This document shows, in pieces, positions 8,968 through 18,263 of a DNA stretch of 64,000 nucleotides. Each line of letters begins with the position of its first letter. Position 1 is the stretch's first letter. The position numbers and the translations under genes were made by a program. This DNA is from M30B19 sp041741535 (GTDB lineage Bacteria > Planctomycetota > Planctomycetia > Pirellulales > Pirellulaceae). The stretch spans positions 1 through 64,000 of the forward strand of contig JBGSJV010000170.1 of the NCBI GenBank assembly GCA_041741535.1. The letters run 5' to 3'. A model generated the notes under the pieces. That model was not told the DNA's origin and ran no database searches. It worked only from the letters and a program-made list of their open reading frames with translations.

Positions 8968-10242
8968 TTACTTGAGCGAACCGCTGCGAATGAGCGGCCG
9001 AGTGCTTTGCGGCTCGGGGAACATGTCGACCAACCAGCCGGCGACTTGGGCGGGTTGGTCCGGCTTGCCCTCCAAAGATTGCAGTTTTGTCCGCGCATCG
9101 CGAGCGACGTCGGTTTCGGGAAATCCTTCCATCAATTGTTCCAAGTAAAAGCGCGCGGCCAAGTTCTCGCCACGGTTGATGTGGTAATCGGCCAGCGCCA
9201 TGTCTCGTTCCGCCAACATGTTGCGAATGGACGCCGCCTGCTGCATCAACTCGTCTTTCAACTCGGCAGATTCATTGGGAAATCGTCGCAGGATCAAGCG
9301 CAAAACTTCTTCGGCTTGCTGGAGCGGCAATCCTTCGTAGTACTTGCCGTCGTACATCGCCAAGCGACTTTGAAATTCCATCAAGTGAGCATGAAACTGA
9401 TGAGGACTGCCGGGATAGTTGTTTCTCAAGTCCGCGAATGTCTCGGCAGCTTCAAAATACTTGTGAGCTTCATGTAAGGCTTTGCCCAACAAAAACGCGG
9501 CGTCGTCGGCCAACTTACCCGTTGGGTCGTCCAAGCGAATGCGATCCAACACACGTCGGCCATGACCGGCCCAGTCGTTGGTCGGATATTTTTCGTCGGT
9601 CAAATTGACGGGACTGCTGACGACCGATGTCTCTTTGGCGACATCCAGCCAATACTTGGCAATTGCAAAGCGATGGGCTTGAACTTTATCCAAGTAACGC
9701 GTCGCTGGGTACAGTTCGACCAATTTTTCGTAGGTCCGATTGGCTTTGGCGTATTGGTTGGCGAAGAAATGGGATTCCCCCAACATGAACAGCGAGTCCT
9801 CTTCGATCGTCGAATCGGGCCACCGCTCGGCGGCTGTCTCCAAGTCGGGCACGGCTTCGAGAAAGGCTGCTTGCGTAGCTGGGGCGTCGGGCTGAGTCTC
9901 CCAACTACTTACGGCGTCGCGGTACTTTTGTTGTCCGGTGGCCATGGCCGCTTCGGCGACTTGTCGATTGGGACCGCGGCCAGTCAACTTCTTCCAGGTT
10001 TGTGGGAGCTTCTCGGGAGCAAAGTCCTGGGCCTTGATCGAGGTATCGTGCCGCTCGCTATAGATTTCGCTTTGGTTCTTTCCCCACGCCTGTTGGCCCG
10101 TTGCCAGACGTCCGCGTGGCATCAGACTCAGTTCGTCGTTGGTCATCGAACGCCCCGACCACGCCGAACAACCACTCAGCCACAAGCATAAAAACAGCAT
10201 TAGTCCACCCAACGGCCGCAACCCGGTCGGCCAACACGACAT
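8968..10242 (-). CDS. BamD-like TPR lipoprotein
   Basis: This 424-residue lipoprotein starts most likely at ATG 10242 (MSCWPTG), which gives a signal peptide and lipobox LWLSGCSAW. After a linker, residues about 120-400 form tetratricopeptide repeats with the A..RWPDS, Y.KLVELYPATRY and F..LRNNYPGSPH spacings of BamD/YfiO. BamD is the essential lipoprotein of the beta-barrel assembly machine. It is longer than proteobacterial BamD (about 245 residues). An upstream ATG at 10338 would put 32 polar residues before the signal peptide, so I rejected it. It sits directly upstream of the LptE-like gene, consistent with outer-membrane biogenesis. Confidence 0.78.
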   Translation of the reverse strand: MSCWPTGLRPLGGLMLFLCLWLSGCSAWSGRSMTNDELSLMPRGRLATGQQAWGKNQSEIYSERHDTSIKAQDFAPEKLPQTWKKLTGRGPNRQVAEAAMATGQQKYRDAVSSWETQPDAPATQAAFLEAVPDLETAAERWPDSTIEEDSLFMLGESHFFANQYAKANRTYEKLVELYPATRYLDKVQAHRFAIAKYWLDVAKETSVVSSPVNLTDEKYPTNDWAGHGRRVLDRIRLDDPTGKLADDAAFLLGKALHEAHKYFEAAETFADLRNNYPGSPHQFHAHLMEFQSRLAMYDGKYYEGLPLQQAEEVLRLILRRFPNESAELKDELMQQAASIRNMLAERDMALADYHINRGENLAARFYLEQLMEGFPETDVARDARTKLQSLEGKPDQPAQVAGWLVDMFPEPQSTRPLIRSGSLK

Positions 10243-10649
10243 GGGTGGCACAAGACGGTCGGAAGTGTGCTGATTCGCAATAGAATGCCGTCGCCAGCCC
10301 GTGCTGGTCGCCTGGATGAGATGACTGGTTTGTTCCACCGTACAGACGCCTTGTCACTGCCGAGGTGCAAATACCGCGGGTCCCAGTTGGGACGATCCGC
10401 CGCGACCGGTCCAAAATAAGGGATCGTCGCACGGAGGATTTAGAGGAATCCAAGATTTCAATCAAGTCCGATCTGCCCGCCCGTTTTGATCTGGTTGCGG
10501 TTCCGGCTGGGAAGGCGGCCACGCGCCCCAAAACCAAAAACACCCTCTCAAGCTCCAAATATTGGGTTTGCCAGAACTTGAGCTTTTTTGTACTTATCTC
10601 CTGGGGTTTCCTGATTTTGTTTTGCCGCTCAGCCAGCACGGAGGTGCCG
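10243..10649. other. Divergent intergenic region upstream of flgB
   Basis: About 400 bases separate the BamD-like gene (minus) from flgB (plus). The region must hold the flagellar operon promoter, but I see no convincing sigma-54 (GG-N10-GC) or sigma-28 element. A six-base inverted pair CTCAAG/CTTGAG with a following T-run lies near 10540-10590 and might be a leader hairpin. The frame open upstream of flgB shows no coding character. Confidence 0.4.
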
Positions 10650-11063
10650 ATGTCTCATTTTTTGAGTCCAGTCGAATCCACCACCATCCCCATTTTGGAG
10701 AAAGTGGTCGGATTTGCGCAATCTCGACACACGGTCCTGGTCGGCAATCTGGCGAACTCGGACACCCCGGGGTACCAGGTTCGTGACTTGAGTCGCGACA
10801 CCTTCCAGGAACGCCTGCGCGAGTTGATCGAGACGAAAAATACGCCTTACGCCTCCTCGGCCCAACGGGTCGACAACTACGATTCGGCGATGAAAGAAGT
10901 CAAAGACTCGATGAAGTCGATCCTTTACCACGACAAGAGTGACGTCGGCGTCGAACAGCAGGTCCTGGAAATCTCCAAGAACCAAACCTTGCACAACATG
11001 GCAATCGCCATCATGCAAAACCAATTTCAATTGCTCAATGTAGCCATTAGCGAACGAATCTAG
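10650..11063 (+). CDS. flgB: Flagellar basal-body rod protein FlgB
   Basis: This 137-residue rod protein opens the flagellar operon. It starts at ATG 10650 with GGAGG five to six bases upstream. The conserved rod motif LVGNLANSDTPGY, in which Asn-Thr-Pro-Gly-Tyr is the family hallmark, lies near residue 30. The C-terminal helix, QVLEISKNQTLHNMA, is the part that packs in the axial core. FlgB is one of the proximal rod subunits, exported by the flagellar type III system. The flgC SD overlaps its stop codon. Confidence 0.95.
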   Translation: MSHFLSPVESTTIPILEKVVGFAQSRHTVLVGNLANSDTPGYQVRDLSRDTFQERLRELIETKNTPYASSAQRVDNYDSAMKEVKDSMKSILYHDKSDVGVEQQVLEISKNQTLHNMAIAIMQNQFQLLNVAISERI

Positions 11064-11072
11064 GAGTGACTT

Positions 11073-11495
11073 ATGTTGACTGCCATGGACATTAGCACGA
11101 GCGGCCTGATTGCCCAACGCACGCGGTTGGACACCATCGCCAGCAACATCGCCAACATGTCGACCCTCCGCGACGAAAACGGCGAAGCCCAACCATACCA
11201 AAGTCGACACGTGATTTTCCAAACGACCGAAGACATCGGCACATCTTATGGAGCCGTCGGCGTCAAAGTCGCCAGCGTCGAGTTGGATGAAAACGAACCG
11301 ATTTATCGCTGGCAGCCCAACCATCCGTTGGCGATCAAGGCCGGCGAGAAGAAAGGGTACGTGGCTTATCCCAACATCAACTTGAACCAAGAGTTCGTCG
11401 ATGCGCTGAACGCAACGCGGTCTTACGAGGCCAACATCGGCGCCATCGAAATTAGCAAAGACATGGGCAACCAAACCCTGCGGATCATTGCCTAA
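11073..11495 (+). CDS. flgC: Flagellar basal-body rod protein FlgC
   Basis: This 140-residue rod subunit starts with the typical MDISTSGL and TRLDTIASNIANMST stretch and ends with the conserved helix FVDALNATRSYEANI. These are the N- and C-terminal coiled-coil segments of rod, hook and filament-family axial proteins. The ATG at 11073 has GGAG nearby, overlapping the flgB stop, so the pair is probably co-translated. Length and motifs match FlgC closely. Confidence 0.95.
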   Translation: MLTAMDISTSGLIAQRTRLDTIASNIANMSTLRDENGEAQPYQSRHVIFQTTEDIGTSYGAVGVKVASVELDENEPIYRWQPNHPLAIKAGEKKGYVAYPNINLNQEFVDALNATRSYEANIGAIEISKDMGNQTLRIIA

Positions 11496-11530
11496 CCTCA
11501 CGTTTCATCCATGATTGAAGAGATTTCGCC

Positions 11531-11875
11531 ATGAATCCAGCCCTTAGTTTAAGTTCCTTGGGAAGCCTGCCACCCGGCATGTTGCAGCAACTGAACCAGT
11601 TGACGCGACAGGGCCTGACCACCCAAGAATTTATGCAGCCGACGAAATCGCCCGAGACCGATTTCAAGAGCCTGATCATGGAGTCGATCAATCAAGTCAA
11701 CGACATGCAACAAAACGCGGATGTGGCGATTGAAACTTTGATGACCGGCGGCGACATCAATCCCGCCGAGGTTTTAACCGCTATTCAAAAAGCCGACATG
11801 TCGTTTCGCATGATGCAGCAAATCCGGAACAAGCTCATGGACGCCTATCGCGAAATCAAGGAGATTCGAATTTGA
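11531..11875 (+). CDS. fliE: Flagellar hook-basal body protein FliE
   Basis: This 114-residue protein matches FliE, the adaptor joining the MS ring to the rod. The diagnostic C-terminal part is present: DVAIETLMTGGDINPAEVLT followed by a helix with FRMMQQIRNKLMDAYREI. The N-terminal 40 residues are variable and low in complexity, as usual. It lies between flgC and fliF in canonical order. Confidence 0.93.
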   Translation: MNPALSLSSLGSLPPGMLQQLNQLTRQGLTTQEFMQPTKSPETDFKSLIMESINQVNDMQQNADVAIETLMTGGDINPAEVLTAIQKADMSFRMMQQIRNKLMDAYREIKEIRI

Positions 11876-11994
11876 TGAGCCGGCGTTAAACGGACCAAAC
11901 CGCTGCCTCGGCAATGACGCTCGACGGCTGATTCGATACGGTCGTGATCTCGGATGGATCACGCAAGATACCACAAGGACTCAAGGACGAGCCA

Positions 11995-13734
11995 ATGGAT
12001 TTTATCACTCGAAATTATCAATCGCTGCTGGCCTTGCTGCGTTCCATGACGCCAGCCGCCCAGATCAGTTCGGTCCTGATGTTGGTCGCCATTGGGGCCA
12101 GCATGTTCTATCTGTTTCAATATCAGCTCAATGGCGGAACGACGTATTTGTTTGGTGGGCAGGAATTTTCGCAGGGCGAAATCGGGCACATGGAAACCGC
12201 TCTGTCGCAAGAGGGTCTCAACCAATATGAAGTCGTGGGCAACCGAATCCGCGTCCCCCTAAGTTCTCGTGACAAATATCTCAAAGCAATTGCCGACGGC
12301 GGTGCCGTGCCTGCGAGCATTATCCGCAAGGAAAACGCGATCGGCTCCAACCCATTCGCCAGCAGCACCGAGCGGCAACAACAAATCAAGGCCGCCAACA
12401 TCAAGACGATTGAAGACATGATTCGCCAGTCGTCGAAGATCGCCTCGGCCACGGTTCACTACGACGAGCGAATGGAAGGAGCCCCGTTTCGCGAAGCGAG
12501 GATTACTTGTGTGGCCACGATCGTGCCTATTGGCAGTCATCAGTTGTCCCGCGAAGACATCGTCGGCATTCAAGACGTCATTCGTGGTTCGTTGGCCGGC
12601 ATCAAAGACAAAGACATCAAGATCTTTGACGCAACTAACCGTGAGTCGTTTACGGGCGATATGTTCGCAATGGATGCCGCCGAAAGCGAACTTATTCGCA
12701 ACAAGAAATGGTGGGAAGATGAATACCGCAAGAAGATCTCCGCCCAATTATTGGCCTATCCAGGAGCAACCGTCGGTGTCGAAGTGGAACTCGATCCAAC
12801 GCTTGGCACCAACACCTACCAACGCACGTTGGAAACGCCGGTGACCTTGGAGCAAAATGCCGAACGGACCACGACTCGTTCCTCCACGGGCGGCAACGGC
12901 GGCGCTCCCGGGACCCGAACGAACCTGCCCGCCAACGCGGCGGCAAATACCCAAGCTTCGCTCGGCGAATCACGTCAGTCCTCGACGGACATCACGAAGG
13001 AAAACAGTTCCGCGATTGTTGGCGGTGGCATCACCCACACGCAGCAAGCGGGCCTCAATGTCAAGCGCGCCAAAGTCTCGGTGGGTGTCCCGCAAAAGAC
13101 CGTCGAAAAGTTGTTCGCGGCCGCCAATCCGGCACCGGATGGGGCAGCGGTTGCGATCGATCCCAACAAACTTCAGGAATACTTCTTGCAGAATATTCGT
13201 CAGCCGATCAGTGAAAAAGTTCGTGCGTTGATCCAACAAGGAACGACGGTGGGCCAAGATCCCTTCGAAGACATTGTCGTTCAGATGGATCCCAGTCTCG
13301 AAATGGACGCGATCCCTGCCACGCCGATGACGGAAACGGCTCTCTCGTGGTTGGCCGCCAACTGGCAGAACTTGGGCCTCTTTGGCTTTGGGCTTTTCTC
13401 CCTGGTGATGCTGCGTTCCATGGTCAACACGGCGAGCAAAAACGATGGCGCGGTCGCTCGGGCGGAGTTTGAATTGAATCGGATTCTACCACCCGATGAA
13501 GCCAGCGACGACACCGAAGAGATCATCGTTGGCAAAGACGGCTCGACGCGAATTGTCAAACGCAAGAAGCCCATCGAATCCATCGAAGAACGCGAAGCAC
13601 GCGAGAATCAACTGAAAAAACGCTTCCAAAATCGACAACCCAACATTCGTGAAGAACTCGCGGAATTGGTCGAAGCGGACTTGGATGCCGCCGCCTCCGT
13701 CCTCAAAGCTTGGATCGGGGAACCGACCTCCTAA
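11995..13734 (+). CDS. fliF: Flagellar MS-ring protein FliF
   Basis: This 579-residue protein forms the MS ring in the cytoplasmic membrane. It starts at ATG 11995, with AAGGA seven to eight bases upstream; the open GTG at 11944 lacks support. A first membrane helix lies at about residues 20-40 and a second at about 460-480 (WQNLGLFGFGLFSLVML). Between them are the YscJ/FliF ring-building motifs, with a Ser/Thr/Gly-rich linker near residue 300. The cytosolic tail (last 80 residues, ending LKAWIGEP) should bind FliG; the final WI is the usual contact. Confidence 0.95.
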   Translation: MDFITRNYQSLLALLRSMTPAAQISSVLMLVAIGASMFYLFQYQLNGGTTYLFGGQEFSQGEIGHMETALSQEGLNQYEVVGNRIRVPLSSRDKYLKAIADGGAVPASIIRKENAIGSNPFASSTERQQQIKAANIKTIEDMIRQSSKIASATVHYDERMEGAPFREARITCVATIVPIGSHQLSREDIVGIQDVIRGSLAGIKDKDIKIFDATNRESFTGDMFAMDAAESELIRNKKWWEDEYRKKISAQLLAYPGATVGVEVELDPTLGTNTYQRTLETPVTLEQNAERTTTRSSTGGNGGAPGTRTNLPANAAANTQASLGESRQSSTDITKENSSAIVGGGITHTQQAGLNVKRAKVSVGVPQKTVEKLFAAANPAPDGAAVAIDPNKLQEYFLQNIRQPISEKVRALIQQGTTVGQDPFEDIVVQMDPSLEMDAIPATPMTETALSWLAANWQNLGLFGFGLFSLVMLRSMVNTASKNDGAVARAEFELNRILPPDEASDDTEEIIVGKDGSTRIVKRKKPIESIEEREARENQLKKRFQNRQPNIREELAELVEADLDAAASVLKAWIGEPTS

Positions 13735-13798
13735 ACGAATCCTTTGGAGTGCCCTGCGAACCGTGAACCAAAATCGACACCGAGTATAACGGAACAAC

Positions 13799-15124
13799 AT
13801 GACCCCTAACCGCCTGCGACAAATTGCCATTCTTGTGGATAGCCTCGATACGCTGGCCGCGGATCGGTTGCTCGATCAACTGCCCGAATCGCTTCAACAG
13901 CGAGTTCGTGACGCGGTGGTCGACTTGGATTCGGTTTCCGATAGCGAGCGGCAAGCGGTCTTGGCCGAATTCCGGCGCGGAACGGCCGGCGGCGAACCCA
14001 ACCAATCGGAACGCGAAACACAAGCCGAGCCCAAGTCTGCAGCCCAGTCCACGTATCAACCCTCGTGGCGGAACTCGTTACCGACCATCGCCGCCACAAC
14101 GAACGAGCGAACGGAACAAGAACCTGCAAGTCGAATCGCTCCACCAGACACACCACGCCTGCCAACACGGCCAGCGCCCCTCGACCGATTCGGCTCCATT
14201 TCATCGCCCCGGCTGGAGCCGACGCCAACCGAAGCAAGGTCACTCGCACCAGCACCTGGCTCCGATCTCAGCGAAACGTTGGCCGAGGTGGATGTGGAAA
14301 CATTGGCCAGTGTTGTGTTGCGCGAATCGCCTCAAGTTCTCGCAGCCGTCTTATCGCTCCTGCCGGCTTTGCGCGCCGCACAATTGTTGGAACTTTGCCC
14401 AGCGGAGCTGCAATCCGCCGCACTGCAACGATTGCATTACTTGGAAGAGCTGGAAGATGACGTGGTTCATCTGTTGCAACAAGAACTTAGCCTAGTGATT
14501 CGGCAACGAATCAAGTTGAAGCAAAAGCAAAGGGTCGGCAGTCAAGCATTGGCGGAGATCATGGTCGCCGCGCAACAACTGAATAGCTCGACGGTGACCC
14601 GGATGGTCCGTTCGCAACTGCACGGGGAAACCAAATCCGTGCCGGACAACCGGCCTTTCCCACGTCCCCTGGCGACGGGACCGACCGGTCCTGTGCCGAC
14701 CATTGCCACATCGGATCGCGTCGAACGGTTAACCGCCCGTTCTCCCGGGCCCGAGCCGATGGCGGAGCGATTGACGTCGAACGAACTGGAACAAGCAACC
14801 GCATTGGCCGACTTTGAACCTCGGCAAAACTTTGCGGATTTGGTGGACTGCGATGCGGCTTCGTTGCAGGCTTTATTGGCTACGGCCAAGCCACAGCTCA
14901 CACTCTTGGCGTTGCGCGGCGCGTCGCAGGAACTGCTGGATCGTGTATTAAAAATGTTGCCCAAGAGCGAAGCCAAAGAAGTCCAGTTTCGCGTGCAAAA
15001 TCTGGGACCGACTCGAGTTCAAGACATTCAACAAGCGCAGCAATACTTGTTGCGATTGGCCAGTCTGCTCGAAGACATGGGACGATTTCGTCGACCACGC
15101 GTGCGTGCTCGATCAGCGGCTTAA
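13799..15124 (+). CDS. fliG: Flagellar motor switch protein FliG, divergent
   Basis: This 441-residue protein has the three FliG domains, but is about 100 residues longer than usual because of a Pro/Thr/Arg-rich linker at residues 65-155. The N-terminal domain (residues 1-60) should contact FliF. The middle domain holds the FliM-binding motif, which reads ESPQ instead of EHPQ. The C-terminal torque domain keeps NFADLVDCDAASLQALL and ALRGASQELLDRVLKMLP. Several charged torque residues look altered, so interaction with MotA cannot be assumed to follow the textbook model. Position between fliF and fliH supports the call. Confidence 0.88.
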   Translation: MTPNRLRQIAILVDSLDTLAADRLLDQLPESLQQRVRDAVVDLDSVSDSERQAVLAEFRRGTAGGEPNQSERETQAEPKSAAQSTYQPSWRNSLPTIAATTNERTEQEPASRIAPPDTPRLPTRPAPLDRFGSISSPRLEPTPTEARSLAPAPGSDLSETLAEVDVETLASVVLRESPQVLAAVLSLLPALRAAQLLELCPAELQSAALQRLHYLEELEDDVVHLLQQELSLVIRQRIKLKQKQRVGSQALAEIMVAAQQLNSSTVTRMVRSQLHGETKSVPDNRPFPRPLATGPTGPVPTIATSDRVERLTARSPGPEPMAERLTSNELEQATALADFEPRQNFADLVDCDAASLQALLATAKPQLTLLALRGASQELLDRVLKMLPKSEAKEVQFRVQNLGPTRVQDIQQAQQYLLRLASLLEDMGRFRRPRVRARSAA

Positions 15125-15151
15125 AGCTTTGTCAATTTATTAGGACCACCC

Positions 15152-15820
15152 ATGCCCGGAATTATCAAAGTTGGTAGCGAAGCGCCGGCCATGAACGGCG
15201 AACAAGATCGGCCCTATTTCCACTTGCAGGATCTGGAGCAACGAAGTGAGTTGTTCTTGGCCCAAGTTCGCAAGCAAGCCGCTGAGATCTTGTCGCAAGC
15301 CCAAGCTCAGGCCGAATCCCTTCGCCAACAGACCATCAAAGCCGCCAAACAAGAATCTCTCCAAGCCGCTCGGGCCGAGATGCAAAGCGAGACCGAACGT
15401 CGGCTGGCAACGTTGGAGCCGTTCTTGCAAAAAACGATGAGCCAGCTGCAACAAGAGTTGGCGAAATGGCGAATGGAATGGGAAACTCGCAGCGTGGGAC
15501 TGGCCGTGGAGATCGCGCGACGAATCTGCCGAAGAGAACTGCGCGAGCAACCCCAAATCGTGTTGAGCCAGATTGAAGCGGCACTGCAATTGGCCAGCCC
15601 CGATGACTCGATCGAATTGCGAGTGCATCCGGAGGATCTCAAAGCGTTTGAACCTGCGATTCAGGCTTTGGTAAGTCGTGTGAGTAGTGTGGCACGAACC
15701 ACCGTCTTGAGTGACGCTCAAGTCTCCGCCGGTGGTTGTATCGTGCGAACCATGTACGGCCAAATCGACGCACAGTTGGAAAGCCAGTTGGCGCGAATCG
15801 AAGAGGAGCTCTTGCCATGA
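15152..15820 (+). CDS. fliH: Flagellar export ATPase regulator FliH
   Basis: This 222-residue protein matches FliH, the peripheral stator that binds the FliI ATPase. A long charged helix (residues 25-110) is followed by the C-terminal domain with LAVEIARRICRRELREQPQIV and the SPDDSIELRVHPEDL segment, which is typical of FliH and V-type E subunits. The last four bases overlap the fliI start (ATGA), showing tight coupling. Confidence 0.92.
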   Translation: MPGIIKVGSEAPAMNGEQDRPYFHLQDLEQRSELFLAQVRKQAAEILSQAQAQAESLRQQTIKAAKQESLQAARAEMQSETERRLATLEPFLQKTMSQLQQELAKWRMEWETRSVGLAVEIARRICRRELREQPQIVLSQIEAALQLASPDDSIELRVHPEDLKAFEPAIQALVSRVSSVARTTVLSDAQVSAGGCIVRTMYGQIDAQLESQLARIEEELLP

Positions 15821-17166
15821 GCCAAATGTTGCAGTCCGAGTCACCCGTCGATCACGTCGTCACCTTGTCGATTCGTGGCACAATCCACGGCAGCGAAGGC
15901 AATCTCATCACGGTCGAGGATTTTCCCGTGCCTTTGGGGGCCGTCGTTCAAATTCAGCGAGCCATTGGAACGCCGATTCAAGGCCAAGTGGTGGGTTTTC
16001 GCGCCGGCTTGACTCTGATCTCACCGTACCACGAGCCCACGGGGATTGGGCCCGGCAGTTCGGTTCGCTTGTTCAAATCCCATCGCCGCATCAGTGTCAC
16101 CCCATTCTTGCGTGGCCGCGTTATCGATGCCCTCGGACAACCGATCGATGGCAAAGGCCCGCTCCCGCCCGGAGAGTGGCGGTCGATCTTACGCGAAGCG
16201 CCCATCGCCACCCAACGTCCGCGAATTGACAAAGTGCTTTCGACGGGCGTCCGGTCCTTGGACGGACTGTTGACCTGCGGGGTGGGACAACGCATGGGTG
16301 TTTTTGCCGGCTCGGGCGTCGGCAAAAGCGTGACGATGGGAATGATCGCGCGCAACACGTCTGCCGACATCAATGTGATCTCCTTGATCGGCGAACGAGG
16401 CCGCGAAGTGAACGAATTCATTCACGACTCCCTCGGTGAAGAGGGTTTGAAACGTAGCGTGGTCGTGGTGGCGACCAGTGATCAACCGGCATTGCTGCGT
16501 GTACAGTCCGCTTACGTTGCGACAGCGATTGCCGAATACTTTCGTGATCAGCGAAACAATGTCTTGCTGTTGATGGACTCGTTAACTCGATTTGCGATGG
16601 CCCAGCGCGAAATCGGCTTGGCCGCTGGCGAGCCACCCACCACGCGCGGTTACCCACCCAGTGTGTTCTCGATGTTGCCACGATTGGTCGAACGAGCCGG
16701 CCGGACCGAACTGGGCAGCATCACGGCCTTTTATACCGTGCTCGTCGAAGGTGACGATTCGAACGAACCCATCAGCGATACCGTGCGCGGGCTGCTGGAC
16801 GGTCACACCTACCTCAATCGGAAACTGGCCGCGAAAGGCCATTATCCGGCGATCGACATCAGCACCAGCTTGTCGCGTTTGATGAACGAACTTGTTAGTC
16901 CCGAACATCGGGCTGCGGCGGTGTACGTGCGCAGTATGTTGGCCAAGTACGCCGAGAACGAAGACCTGATCACCATTGGCGCCTATCGAGCAGGCTCAAA
17001 CCCGGAGGTTGACCAAGCGATCGCGATTCGCCCCGCGATTTTGGCGTACTTGCAGCAAGGCATGCATGAACCAAGCAATGCCGTCGACTCCCTCAAGAAG
17101 CTGTTGGCCGTTGCTCAAGCCAAATCGACCGCGCCACCGGCGCGCAAGGTTGACGTTGCGAACTGA
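15817..17166 (+). CDS. fliI: Flagellum-specific ATP synthase FliI
   Basis: This 449-residue ATPase powers flagellar type III export. It has Walker A AGSGVGKS, the catalytic Glu stretch ISLIGERGREVNEF, Walker B NVLLLMDSLTRFAMAQREIGLAAGEPP shortened in family style, and a C-terminal helical domain. The start is ATG 15817, overlapping the fliH stop; the frame is open further upstream inside fliH but that part has no homology. Length is typical for FliI. Confidence 0.96.
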   Translation: MSQMLQSESPVDHVVTLSIRGTIHGSEGNLITVEDFPVPLGAVVQIQRAIGTPIQGQVVGFRAGLTLISPYHEPTGIGPGSSVRLFKSHRRISVTPFLRGRVIDALGQPIDGKGPLPPGEWRSILREAPIATQRPRIDKVLSTGVRSLDGLLTCGVGQRMGVFAGSGVGKSVTMGMIARNTSADINVISLIGERGREVNEFIHDSLGEEGLKRSVVVVATSDQPALLRVQSAYVATAIAEYFRDQRNNVLLLMDSLTRFAMAQREIGLAAGEPPTTRGYPPSVFSMLPRLVERAGRTELGSITAFYTVLVEGDDSNEPISDTVRGLLDGHTYLNRKLAAKGHYPAIDISTSLSRLMNELVSPEHRAAAVYVRSMLAKYAENEDLITIGAYRAGSNPEVDQAIAIRPAILAYLQQGMHEPSNAVDSLKKLLAVAQAKSTAPPARKVDVAN

Positions 17167-17186
17167 TTCGAAGGAAAACGGAGGAC

Positions 17187-17633
17187 ATGGCCGAAAAATT
17201 TCGCTTGCAATCGGTGCTGCAATTGCGTCTGAACCTTCAAGAAGAGCGGCAGGCGGAATTGGCTCAGGCGGTTCAAGCAATCCAGATCTTGCAAGGGCAA
17301 ATGAAAGACGTCGAGCACCAATTGGTCGAGATTGAAAACGATTTGCGAGCAGGAGCGGCTCAGCACGTCAATGTGGATCATTTGATGGCGTTGCGACGAC
17401 ATCAGACCGACACGCGGGCTTTGCTGCGACAGTTGGAAGAACAACAACATTTGGTCGAACAAGAAATCGAACGACGACAGAATCGACTGCGGGAGGCCAA
17501 TCGGGACGTCAAAGTCATTGAGACCTTGGCCGAGCACCACCGCGCGGCCCAGGTCGCTCATGGGCTGAAGTTGGAACAAGACACGCTGGATGAATTTGCG
17601 CAAAAACGCGTTCCCACAGACGTCGACGGATAA
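17187..17633 (+). CDS. fliJ: Flagellar export chaperone FliJ
   Basis: This 148-residue, all-helical coiled coil starts MAEKFRLQSVLQLR, which matches the N-terminal KFxLQxxLxLR pattern of FliJ. FliJ sits in the centre of the FliI hexamer like the gamma stalk of an F1 ATPase and recycles export chaperones. SD GGAGGAC lies directly before the ATG. It follows fliI by 20 bases. Confidence 0.88.
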   Translation: MAEKFRLQSVLQLRLNLQEERQAELAQAVQAIQILQGQMKDVEHQLVEIENDLRAGAAQHVNVDHLMALRRHQTDTRALLRQLEEQQHLVEQEIERRQNRLREANRDVKVIETLAEHHRAAQVAHGLKLEQDTLDEFAQKRVPTDVDG

Positions 17634-17648
17634 AGAAAGGAGCAAACC

Positions 17649-18263
17649 ATGAAATTGATCGGACGATTGGCCAGTTGGCTGGGAGCAGGTCTGACGGCAT
17701 TTTGCATTGCCACCTTTTTGAGCCAAGGCGTGTTGCTCCTGATGCTGTGGCAACGCGGGTATTTGACGACCGACAAGGTCGCGCGTCTGCAAGCGGTGAT
17801 GGCGGATGTGGATTATCAGAAGATCCGAGCGGACCTGCAGCAAGCATCGCAACAAGCTGCCGCGGACCCCAAGACGCTGGCCACCAATTCGCTGACCAAG
17901 AGTCAATCCGCAGCGCTAAACCGAAGAGCCAGCGATATCGCCTTGACCGAATTCCGCTTGCGCGAAGATGGGCGCCGATTTGGCGTGCAAGAGGAAGCCT
18001 TCAATGGTCGAGTCAACACTCTGGAGTCCGACGTTGAACGAACGACCAAAGGGCAACTCGTGCGAGCCATGAAGAACATGGCCAGCGACCAAGTGAAAGC
18101 CAACATGCTACAAATCGTCAAGGACGGCGGACTCGAAGACGTTCTGGCCGTTGTGCGACAAATGACGGCGGCCGAACAAACCAAGGTCTTTGCAGAGTTC
18201 CAATCGGACGAGGAAAAAGCAACGCTCAACGAGATCCTCAAACTCATGCGGAAGTCACCATGA
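17649..18263 (+). CDS. MotE-like membrane protein, copy 1
   Basis: This 204-residue protein has one N-terminal membrane helix (about residues 13-34), a long charged helix, and a C-terminal segment (LVRAMKNMASDQVKANML, then EQTKVFAEF and ATLNEILKLM) that resembles the MgtE-N-like domain of MotE. MotE-type chaperones act on stator or motor assembly outside the membrane. It lies between fliJ and fliK, where such genes usually sit. The next gene has the same plan and overlaps it by four bases (ATGA), so the two are probably diverged duplicates that work together. Confidence 0.6.
   Translation: MKLIGRLASWLGAGLTAFCIATFLSQGVLLLMLWQRGYLTTDKVARLQAVMADVDYQKIRADLQQASQQAAADPKTLATNSLTKSQSAALNRRASDIALTEFRLREDGRRFGVQEEAFNGRVNTLESDVERTTKGQLVRAMKNMASDQVKANMLQIVKDGGLEDVLAVVRQMTAAEQTKVFAEFQSDEEKATLNEILKLMRKSP

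Noticed and set aside
10365..10649. In-frame upstream extension of flgB by 95 codons
   Set aside because: It has no homology, and ATG 10650 has a good SD at the position where FlgB proteins begin.
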